A DNA stretch of 64,000 bases from NCBI GenBank assembly GCA_040391535.1, contig JBEBXQ010000004.1, positions 27,498 through 91,497 of the forward strand, given 5' to 3'. Source of the stretch: JBEBXQ01 sp040391535 (GTDB lineage Bacteria; Bacteroidota; Bacteroidia; Cytophagales; Spirosomataceae). The notes below the pieces were generated by a model. The model was not told where the DNA came from, ran no database searches, and worked only from the letters and a program-made list of their open reading frames with translations. This document shows positions 18,849-26,013 of the stretch, piece after piece; within the stretch, counting starts at the first letter, position 1, and each line of letters opens with the position of its first letter. The translations under genes and the position numbers were made by a program.

Positions 18849-19085
18849 TCAGCATCCTGCATACGACTCTGCAAATATTCCGTTCAGGGCCACAATGGTA
18901 TTAATAGCAATACGCTGTCCGCTTTCCAGCATTACCTCCCCGTCCTCTATCGATTGAATATGCCCTCCGGCTCTCTCAAGGCCATTGATGTCCATTAACA
19001 TTTCTGCTGTCCGGTTTTCTTCTTTGCAAAGCATAAGCATTTCAAGAAAGCTGTCTTTCGGATCTAAAGTGATTCTGCAATCCAT
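18849..19085 (-). CDS. Small Sm-like/Rof-like protein, hypothetical
   Basis: A 78-residue open frame with a clean ATG and codon use like its neighbours. The N-terminal 30 residues look helical (FLEMLMLCKEENRTAEML). The rest alternates short strands and turns: a Gly-Gly turn (AGGHIQSIEDGEVML), then SGQRIAINTIVALNG. This order resembles the small beta-barrel of Sm-like and Rof (Rho-binding antiterminator) proteins, where the last strand carries a conserved Ile-x-x-Ile. The similarity is by pattern only and no family is certain. It is convergent with the sugar isomerase gene and lies downstream of the outer-membrane barrel genes on the same strand. Confidence 0.55.
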   Translation of the reverse strand: MDCRITLDPKDSFLEMLMLCKEENRTAEMLMDINGLERAGGHIQSIEDGEVMLESGQRIAINTIVALNGIFAESYAGC

Positions 19086-19169
19086 ATATTCTGAATTTTA
19101 TCTGTCCTGTATACTGAAGACAAATCATTTAATCGCTTGGTTTACTAAAACAGATATTACTGATCTTTA

Positions 19170-19757
19170 TCAGAATGAATAACCTACTCCGACTCTTATG
19201 CCGGAATTAATAATACTTTGGCGGGTACCTCTTTCTTTCTGAAAGGGGACAAAAGCATGTCTTTCCAGAAACGGATTGATAAAAACAGCCAGTTTCTGAT
19301 GGGTATACCGGGCACCCAGACCTAATCCGAAACCAATACCGGATTGCTTATCGATTGAGTTTTTTTGTTTGTCAAATTCGGCATCCACCAGTAAACCTCC
19401 GTTTACGAATAAGTATTTCATAAAGGTAAGGTTTGCATAAACCGGTATACTGATCATGCTGACGGTCTGTCGGGCATAAACTTCAGGTAACGGTAAGGGA
19501 CTGACTCTGGCGTCAAACTGATAGCGGGCAAATTCAAGCCCCGTTTCCAGTCCGATCATCCTGCTTCCTTTAATAATATGACGTACACCAAATGAGTGAG
19601 AGGTAGCAGCTTTATAGCTTCCACCTCCTTCAAGTCGTTTATGATAAAGGGGGGTAGAGCCTGAAATAGAATATGTAGCAAAAAGCGTATGATTTTGCTG
19701 TGCATTCACGTAATCATGAGCTGTAAGCAGGAACGTTAAGAAGAATAGATATCTCAT
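19170..19757 (-). CDS. Outer-membrane beta-barrel protein (paralogue A)
   Basis: About 195 residues from the ATG at 19757; an in-frame upstream ATG exists at 19841 but the signal peptide (MRYLFFLTFLLTAHDYVNAQ) starts here. The mature part shows alternating strands and ends in an aromatic terminal strand (GIRVGVGYSF), the signal for BAM-mediated insertion. Strand-turn features include SHSFGVRHIIKGSRMIGLET and FVNGGLLVDAEFDKQ. It resembles the porin-family OMP_b-brl proteins of Bacteroidota, whose cargo is unknown. It is a tandem paralogue of the next gene. Confidence 0.78.
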   Translation of the reverse strand: MRYLFFLTFLLTAHDYVNAQQNHTLFATYSISGSTPLYHKRLEGGGSYKAATSHSFGVRHIIKGSRMIGLETGLEFARYQFDARVSPLPLPEVYARQTVSMISIPVYANLTFMKYLFVNGGLLVDAEFDKQKNSIDKQSGIGFGLGLGARYTHQKLAVFINPFLERHAFVPFQKERGTRQSIINSGIRVGVGYSF

Positions 19758-19949
19758 AAGGATAGAAAAATTTGCTGATGTAAAAATATACTGTCGGTTC
19801 TGAATCTGAATATTAAATTTAAATAATTTCGGTTTCCGCAATAAGTCTGGCAGTAATCAGTATAGATCCTTGTGATTTTAACTTTAAATCATGTTGGAAT
19901 AAGAGAGTTTACTGCTTTATCACAACAACACTACCGGGCAAAGTTAATG

Positions 19950-20522
19950 TCAGAATGAATAGCCAATGCCCATTTTTACACCGGGATTAAACAGGCTTTG
20001 CCGCACCTCTTCGTACCTCTTCCTTGTTAGTGGGATAAATCCATGCCTTTCGGCCGAAGGGTTAACAAAAACCGAAATATTCCGGTAACTATATCTTGCT
20101 CCCGGACCCAAACCAAATCCAATACCTGTCTGTCTGTCAAAGAAAGCATTTTCCCCTTTGATTTCTGCGTCAAAAAGTAAACCTCCGTTCACAAACAGGT
20201 ATTCTAGAAAAGTTATATTGGCATAGACCGGCACATTTATTATATGAACCTGTGATTCTATGGGAAATCTTAGCGTTCGGAAGTGCAGACGGGCCAGTTC
20301 CAGCCCGGTTTCCAACGCTATCGCTTTTCCTCCTTTTACTATATAGCGTAATCCGAACGAATGAGATGTTAATGGTCTGTAGCTCCTGCCACTGTTAAGC
20401 TGTTTGTGATAAAACGGTTCAGGAGTGGAAATTGAATAGGTGGCAAAAAGACTTCTTTTCGGTTGAGCATTAACATATTGCGGAACTGTAAACAGAAAGG
20501 TGAAAAGGAACACATATTTCAT
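19950..20522 (-). CDS. Outer-membrane beta-barrel protein (paralogue B)
   Basis: About 190 residues with the same architecture as paralogue A: signal peptide ending NAQ, then LFATYSIS, SHSFGLRYIVKGGKAIALET, LFVNGGLLFDAE, QTGIGFGLGPGARYSY and terminal GVKMGIGYSF. Two start codons are possible (20528 and 20522); the second aligns with the start of paralogue A. The strands are well conserved and the loops differ, as expected for duplicated surface proteins. About 190 bases separate the copies. Confidence 0.78.
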   Translation of the reverse strand: MKYVFLFTFLFTVPQYVNAQPKRSLFATYSISTPEPFYHKQLNSGRSYRPLTSHSFGLRYIVKGGKAIALETGLELARLHFRTLRFPIESQVHIINVPVYANITFLEYLFVNGGLLFDAEIKGENAFFDRQTGIGFGLGPGARYSYRNISVFVNPSAERHGFIPLTRKRYEEVRQSLFNPGVKMGIGYSF

Positions 20523-20599
20523 ATACACAGGGAAAATAGCTGATACGGAATGAACGGTCAGGTGGATTCTGGGATATTAAATATAGGAAACTTTCCAAT

Positions 20600-21571
20600 T
20601 CAGATACTAAGCCGGGCTGTAAAACCTGTATATGCTCTCCTGATCTTAGCTTTTAGTCTTTTCGGAATACGGTAACTGGAAACATTCGTGAGCATGACAC
20701 CGAAAAGGATAATAAACAGTGCAAGAATCTGTAAACTGCTTACGGATTCATTCAGAAAAAAGCTGCCCAGCAATACGGCAATCACCGGATTGACGAATGT
20801 ATGGGTACTGACAATGGCCGGAGGCAGATTGGCGATCAGCCAGATATAACAAAGGTATGTAATCAGAGAACCGAAAATGATAAGATAAGCCAGTGCCCAT
20901 ACCGAAACAGTTTTAACTGCTGCAGGATCAAACCGTTGCCATTCACCACTTACTGTAGCTGTGAGCAAACAAAAAATACCCGAACTGGCCAGTTGAAGTG
21001 AAACGTTCATTTGTACAGAGCTTCCGGATGTATTGTGATTGCGTGCATACAAAGCACCGATTACCCAGAACAAGGCACCGCTCAGTAACACAATCACGGC
21101 AATGGTATGCATGGGAGAAGCAGCTGAAGCACTGCTTCCGTTTTCTGATCCCAGGAATAATGCCAGTCCTGCAAACCCGGCGATCAGGCCCAGAACAATG
21201 AGTTTATTGGTGAAATAGTACCGCCATTTAGGGCGATCCATCAAAAGAAAAATGAAAGGCTCTACTGCTACCAGGGTGGCTGCCTCCTTGGTGTCAAGGT
21301 ATTGCTGGCTCCACACCAGTAATCCGGTGCTGATCCCCAGAATCAGGATTCCGCTGATTGCATTGGTTTTGATCACAGACCATTGAGGGAAGGTCTCTCC
21401 ACGGGACATCAGCCAGGTAAACAGCAAAATACCGGCCATTGAAAAACGGATCCCTGACATCATAAACGGAGAGAAACTTTCCAGACCCAGGCTGGTTGCC
21501 ATATAGGTAGATCCCCAGACTACATATACACAAACAAATGCCAGCAGTGTAATTACTTTTTTTCTGTTCAT
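20600..21571 (-). CDS. EamA-family (drug/metabolite) transporter
   Basis: A 323-residue inner-membrane exporter of the DMT superfamily. About ten helices form the usual two five-helix EamA repeats. The first begins ITLLAFVCVYVVWGSTYMA and carries SGIRFSMAG. The second begins after a short Ser/Ala-rich linker near residue 135 and contains FVNPVIAVLLGSFFLNE, a hallmark of the second repeat. The tail is basic (KRLKAKIRR). Members export amino acids or other metabolites; the substrate cannot be assigned from sequence. It is preceded by an unusual 160-base leader with a complete attenuator-like set of helices and its own promoter. Confidence 0.92.
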   Translation of the reverse strand: MNRKKVITLLAFVCVYVVWGSTYMATSLGLESFSPFMMSGIRFSMAGILLFTWLMSRGETFPQWSVIKTNAISGILILGISTGLLVWSQQYLDTKEAATLVAVEPFIFLLMDRPKWRYYFTNKLIVLGLIAGFAGLALFLGSENGSSASAASPMHTIAVIVLLSGALFWVIGALYARNHNTSGSSVQMNVSLQLASSGIFCLLTATVSGEWQRFDPAAVKTVSVWALAYLIIFGSLITYLCYIWLIANLPPAIVSTHTFVNPVIAVLLGSFFLNESVSSLQILALFIILFGVMLTNVSSYRIPKRLKAKIRRAYTGFTARLSI

Positions 21572-21732
21572 GACTAAGTGGTATTAAAACAAAAAAACCT
21601 TTCTGAATAAGAAAGGCCGTTGAATTGTATTATATAGGTACACCGGCCTTCAACCATTACGGACGTTTTTATAATTGACAATATGTAACAGGTGAAGGCG
21701 TTGCATTATTTACGTGATTTTTTCTGTTCCCT
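21572..21732 (-). promoter_or_regulatory. Attenuator/riboswitch-like leader of the EamA gene
   Basis: The leader can form three competing helices (plus-strand coordinates). P1 pairs 21685-21699 with 21646-21660 (GCCTTCA with TGAAGGC, then CC with GG across a bulge and TTAC with GTAA), closing a 24-base apical loop. The antiterminator pairs 21644-21650 with 21613-21619 (AAGGCCG with CGGCCTT). The terminator pairs 21598-21603 with 21611-21616 (CCTTTC with GAAAGG) and is followed by seven U at 21591-21597. The antiterminator uses bases of both P1 and the terminator, so P1 formed would mean termination just before the EamA start. I recognise no known riboswitch class, T-box or leader peptide. Confidence 0.6.
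21590..21616 (-). terminator. Leader terminator upstream of the EamA gene
   Basis: A 6-base perfect stem with a 7-base loop and a run of seven T on the minus strand ends about 20 bases before the EamA start codon. Its position inside the transcript leader, not after a gene, suggests conditional termination. Confidence 0.65.
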
Positions 21733-21738
21733 TTTTCG

Positions 21739-21771
21739 CAAATGTATTGAATGTTTTTAATTTTCCGGCAA
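21739..21771 (-). promoter_or_regulatory. Promoter of the EamA leader
   Basis: On the minus strand, -33 TTG (21769-21771) and -7 TACATTTG (21739-21746) are 22 bases apart, matching the Bacteroidota consensus. The inferred start near 21732 gives a leader of about 160 bases. The rest of the 357-base divergent gap up to the esterase start (21929) is AT-rich and I see no gene in it. Confidence 0.6.
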
Positions 21772-21928
21772 TAATCATTGTGAACATTTTTTTAAGATTT
21801 TTCATTGAATAAATTAATTCTGGTATTCTTTGTTATGGTAGTACAACCAATTGATATCAGGTATATTTGGCAATATAATTGTTGGTTTTTTATTGTATTT
21901 TCAAATAGTCATTTAATTGTATTAAATA

Positions 21929-23470
21929 ATGATTGTTGAAACCAGAAACGGATTTCTTGAAGGGGAGTATAAAGAGGGTCTTTATTCATTCAAAGGGATT
22001 CCGTACGCAAGTCCTCCCTTAGGAGATAAAAGATTTTCGGCCCCGGAACCGGTTGAGTCGTGGGGAGGGGTAAGGTCGGCCAGGCATTGCGGATCCGTGT
22101 GCCCGCAGATCAGTAAAATCATGATTCAGGGAGAAACGGAAAATGAAGATTGTCTTTACCTGAATGTAATGACACCCGCTGCCGACAATGGAAAAAGAGC
22201 TGTGATGATATGGATTCACGGCGGAATTTTTGCGTTGGGGTCAGGTTCGTCCAGAGTTTATCGCGGAAATGATTTTGTGCGTAAGGAAAACATTGTCTTT
22301 GTCACACTGAATTACAGGTTGGGCCCGCTTGGCTTCCTGTGTTTTGATGACCTGAAAGGGCATGAACCGGGTTTTGATGATAACCTGGGAATCAGGGACC
22401 AGGTGGCCGCCATAGAGTGGGTTCGTGAAAACATAGCTGCTTTTGGCGGTGATCCTGACAATATTACCCTTTGGGGGCAGTCGGCCGGGGCTACCTCGGT
22501 GCTTACCTTACTTACTTTGCCGTCTTTACAGGGGAAAATCAAAGGTGCTATTGCGCAAAGTCCATCGCACCACTCCTTATGGAGCAGGGAAGAAGCGATC
22601 TGGAACACCCGGCGCTTTCTGGCAAAACTGGGCGTAGACGAACACGATCTGACCCCACTGAAAACCATGCCTGTCCATAAGATTATCCGCGTAGCAAAGC
22701 TATTGTTCAGAAAAGGAGAGCCGCTTGCCACACGATCTTTCGTTCCTGCATTCGGAACTCCTTTTGTACCGTTAAGTATTGAAAGGTATTTTGAAACATC
22801 GCAGGCACCACCTTTATTAACCGGTTTTACGGATCGGGAGTCCACTTTGTTTACGACAAAAAGAATAGGGCTCATGACACTGGAAAAAGAGGCCTATGAG
22901 AAAATACTTATTCAAATGCATCCGGAAACCAGAGAAAAAATACTTGGGGAGTATGAACAGCTGAATAGCCAGAGAAAAATTGAAGAGATGATTACAGATG
23001 TGGTATGGCATATCCCTACCATTCAGCTGGCAGAGCAGATCGGGAAAAAATCCGATGTGTGGATGTATAATATCAGCTGGACTTCCCGTCTGATGCGATG
23101 GATGGGAATAGGGCCTTTTCATGGAATTGACCTGTTACTGCATTTTAATATGCTTTCCAACCGATTATTGCTTTCATTGTTACACGGGCTTCATCTGAAT
23201 TCATCAAAAAGGCTGGGAAAACGGATGAGAAAGCATTGGGGCAATTTTGCAAGAAAACAAAACCCCAACGGAGAAGGGCTAACCGAATGGCTCGCGTATC
23301 AGGCTGATGAAAAACGTCAGGTACTGAATTTTAATAACAGCATTTCCCTTTTAACAGACCCGTATCAGAAAAAACGCATATTGTGGAAAAGCATTAATCC
23401 CCGGATGGTGCTGGAAGGAATGCAGAAAGAAGAGGAGAACAGAGCCCGGAAGGTGCTTAAAACGGAATAA
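21929..23470 (+). CDS. Type B carboxylesterase
   Basis: A 513-residue alpha/beta hydrolase of the carboxylesterase/lipase type B family, which hydrolyses carboxylic esters. The N-terminal family signature GIPYASPPLG, the oxyanion segment WIHGGIF and the nucleophile elbow LWGQSAGA (GQSAG serine) are all present. Glu in TDRESTLF and His in GPFHGIDL are the likely remaining triad members. No signal peptide is visible, so it should be cytoplasmic. The C-terminal 100 residues are more basic than usual. Its stop lies inside the 3' end of the convergent TonB-receptor gene (14-base overlap). Confidence 0.9.
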   Translation: MIVETRNGFLEGEYKEGLYSFKGIPYASPPLGDKRFSAPEPVESWGGVRSARHCGSVCPQISKIMIQGETENEDCLYLNVMTPAADNGKRAVMIWIHGGIFALGSGSSRVYRGNDFVRKENIVFVTLNYRLGPLGFLCFDDLKGHEPGFDDNLGIRDQVAAIEWVRENIAAFGGDPDNITLWGQSAGATSVLTLLTLPSLQGKIKGAIAQSPSHHSLWSREEAIWNTRRFLAKLGVDEHDLTPLKTMPVHKIIRVAKLLFRKGEPLATRSFVPAFGTPFVPLSIERYFETSQAPPLLTGFTDRESTLFTTKRIGLMTLEKEAYEKILIQMHPETREKILGEYEQLNSQRKIEEMITDVVWHIPTIQLAEQIGKKSDVWMYNISWTSRLMRWMGIGPFHGIDLLLHFNMLSNRLLLSLLHGLHLNSSKRLGKRMRKHWGNFARKQNPNGEGLTEWLAYQADEKRQVLNFNNSISLLTDPYQKKRILWKSINPRMVLEGMQKEEENRARKVLKTE

Positions 23471-25820
23471 ACAAACTAATGGTTACATTCCGGCCTTGTT
23501 CCGGAAGGTTAAGTAACCGGTAGCGGCTCAGATGGTTCATATACCTGGTGTCCAGCAGGTTCTGACCTGTCACGGAAAGCGTAGCCTCAAACCCACCCAG
23601 TTTCAGCTGTGCACCGGCTGTAGCTCCCCACAGGTGATACCCTGGCGTTACACGTTCATTACGGTCGGTGCGGTTCTGAGCTGTTGTCCATTTATAATTG
23701 ATTCCCACATTAGGCTTGATTTTATCACCTTTAAACTGATATAAAACCTCCGTAAAAACAGAAGGGGCAGGAGTAAAGGGCAGGGGAAGACGGGTATCCA
23801 GGTTGTAATTCCGTACGTATTCCAGTGAACTTTTCAGGTGAATGGCTTTGACCGGGTGATACTCAATGGTGAGTTCTCCGCCGGTATAAAAAGCATTGTG
23901 CTGGCGATACTGGTAAATTTGCCCTCCTTCAGGAAAAGCATCCGGATCCAGTGCATTCGAAAAGTATTGGGTAGGAGCCAGATAAATGAAATTATGATAA
24001 TAGGAAACAAACGGAGTAAGAATTACTACAAACTGATTTTGCTGATACACCAGACTGAGATCAGCCTGTATTCCTCTTTCAGAAGTGAGTGTGCTGTCTC
24101 CCAGCTCATGACGAAAGGTACCATGATGGATACCGTTCATTGATAATTCGGCAGCAGTCGGCACACGGAAACTGGTACCCAGATTGACTTTAGCATTGAA
24201 GGATCTGGAAGGGTAATAGGATAAACCCAGGGCACCGGATACATTGTAAAACGATTTCCGGATTTCCGGATTCCGGGTATAGTAGCGGGTAATCGTATTT
24301 TCGTCGGCATAAATCGGTTCAGTGGATTTTTCAATATTCCGGGAAGCATAATCAAACCTCACACCTCCGTTCAGCGTAAACTGATCATCCCAGCTGAATT
24401 CTTCGCTCAGAAAGCCACCCAGTGAAAAGCTGCGGAAGTCGGGCAGGAGATATTCAAACCCTTTTCTTTTGTTCACCTGATACTCTCCCTGAATACCGAA
24501 AATACGGGAATGCGACTCAGAATCATGCTGAAAATAGCGGGAATTCAGGGAGAAAGTCTGCAAAGTAAGGCCATGAGCAATTGTACCCGCCACCTGAGGT
24601 CCCTTGCCGTGCGCGTGCGGATTTGAATTTTCCTGCCTGTAATTATGCTGGTAGCCGATATCGGTTTCCATCCAGTTTTTGCCGATCAGCAGGTTCGTAT
24701 TGGAAATGATTTTCAGGTGATTAATTGTTTGGGAGGGGAGGTCAATATTTCTGTTGTTCCCGTCGGGTGTGAGCTGGTACGATCTCGGCACCCCTACGGC
24801 CCCTGCAAATAATCCTGCATTCTGGTGAAAATTGCTCAATGTCACTGTACTGAACCCCCAGTTTTTCTTTACCCCGGCCATCACAGAAACACTTTTTTCT
24901 TTTCCGGCTGTGTTTTTGAGCCGGTTGTTGTATAAGGTCAGTTTGTAGGAGTTATAGGTGAAATCTCCCGCCGGAACGCGGTAATCACCAAATTCCTGTG
25001 CTGAAACCCTCGCCCTGAACAGCCAGTCCTGCCGGCTCCCTTCCACCATAGCAGAAGCTCCGAAAAGATGATTGTTGGATTTGTAAATGCTTTGAAATTC
25101 ACCCGAAATGCTACTATCCCGTGGTAACGGAGGTGGTGTGATGTTGATGACTCCACCCAACCCGTCTGAGCCGTACAGCAACGCACCGGGGCCTTTAATA
25201 ATCTCGACTCTGCCCGGATCAAACATGTCAATTTCAAGTCCGTGATCTGTGCCCCACTGCTGTCCTTCCTGCTTGATACCTCTGTCATTAACAATGACCC
25301 GGTTAAAGGCCATCCCCCGGATGACCGGCTTGGCGATACCCACACCCGTGTTAATGGCGTTAATGCCTGGCAGGTCTTCCAGTGAATTGACAAAAGTTCC
25401 TTTTCTGTTTTTACGGAGAAAGTCAGCATCCAGCACCTCTACTGCCAGTGTCTGATTTTTTGCCCCCGTTTTATATTGCCGGGCTTCTACAACTACTTCA
25501 TAAAGTTCAATGGAAGTAGGCTGCATCTGAAATGTCCTGGCTGTTTCAGTGCTTACCACCTGAATAATTTCAGTGATGGCTGAATAACCTACATAGGAAA
25601 TATGGAGATGGTAATTCGCCGGTTTCAGATTAGCGAAAGAAAACTGCCCGTTTTCATCAGTCAGCATTTCTTTATGAAGTTCATGAAGGCTGACCGTAGC
25701 ACCGGCCAAAGGCTGCCCGGTAGCCTGATCGGTTACGAATCCCCGTAGAATATGCTGCGTGTGTCCCTGGAAAGTAGATAAAATCAGAAAATACAATAAA
25801 AACGGAAGTAGGGTTTTCAT
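23457..25820 (-). CDS. TonB-dependent outer-membrane receptor
   Basis: A 787-residue receptor: signal peptide (about 1-20), carboxypeptidase-regulatory-like domain (about 25-105, starting LRGFVTDQATGQPLAGATV), plug domain (about 110-225, with LEDLPGINAI and VEIIKGPGALLYGSDGLGGV), then a 22-strand barrel ending in NVTISLFIPF. The final repeat (GQNLLDTRYMNHLSRYRLLN) and a His-rich loop (NPHAHGKG) resemble the ZnuD/FecA-like group that imports metals or metal chelates; the ligand is inference. There is no SusD partner, so it is not a glycan-utilisation pair. The promoter is clear. The gene converges with the esterase over 14 bases. Confidence 0.9.
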   Translation of the reverse strand: MKTLLPFLLYFLILSTFQGHTQHILRGFVTDQATGQPLAGATVSLHELHKEMLTDENGQFSFANLKPANYHLHISYVGYSAITEIIQVVSTETARTFQMQPTSIELYEVVVEARQYKTGAKNQTLAVEVLDADFLRKNRKGTFVNSLEDLPGINAINTGVGIAKPVIRGMAFNRVIVNDRGIKQEGQQWGTDHGLEIDMFDPGRVEIIKGPGALLYGSDGLGGVINITPPPLPRDSSISGEFQSIYKSNNHLFGASAMVEGSRQDWLFRARVSAQEFGDYRVPAGDFTYNSYKLTLYNNRLKNTAGKEKSVSVMAGVKKNWGFSTVTLSNFHQNAGLFAGAVGVPRSYQLTPDGNNRNIDLPSQTINHLKIISNTNLLIGKNWMETDIGYQHNYRQENSNPHAHGKGPQVAGTIAHGLTLQTFSLNSRYFQHDSESHSRIFGIQGEYQVNKRKGFEYLLPDFRSFSLGGFLSEEFSWDDQFTLNGGVRFDYASRNIEKSTEPIYADENTITRYYTRNPEIRKSFYNVSGALGLSYYPSRSFNAKVNLGTSFRVPTAAELSMNGIHHGTFRHELGDSTLTSERGIQADLSLVYQQNQFVVILTPFVSYYHNFIYLAPTQYFSNALDPDAFPEGGQIYQYRQHNAFYTGGELTIEYHPVKAIHLKSSLEYVRNYNLDTRLPLPFTPAPSVFTEVLYQFKGDKIKPNVGINYKWTTAQNRTDRNERVTPGYHLWGATAGAQLKLGGFEATLSVTGQNLLDTRYMNHLSRYRLLNLPEQGRNVTISLFIPF

Positions 25821-25846
25821 TAAGTTGTTTTTGCTACGAAATGCTG

Positions 25847-25878
25847 CAAAGGTAATGATAAATGCATCAATGTTGCAA
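25847..25878 (-). promoter_or_regulatory. Promoter of the TonB receptor gene
   Basis: On the minus strand, -33 TTG (25876-25878) and -7 TACCTTTG (25847-25854) are separated by 21 bases, a full match to the Bacteroidota consensus, with the start codon 27 bases below the -7 box. I see no recognisable Fur or Zur box here. Confidence 0.6.
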
Positions 25879-26013
25879 ATTGCTTAAGTGCTCAGATTTA
25901 ATGTTCAGTATTTTTTCTGTTATTTCCGCAAAAAAATTCCCGTAGATGTTATATTTGAATAATAACCAAACGATAAGTGAGGGTGTTTTCACACGCATTT
26001 CTCTGTTCCTTAT

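Noticed and set aside
21641..21660. GGTGTACC in the EamA leader as a possible T-box element
   Set aside because: The T-box bulge needs a longer conserved sequence and a specifier stem; neither is present.
22312..22875. 187-codon minus-strand frame
   Set aside because: Antisense to the intact carboxylesterase, including its active-site region.
24938..25429. 163-codon minus-strand frame
   Set aside because: A shifted frame of the TonB receptor plug and barrel region on the same strand; the receptor frame is complete.
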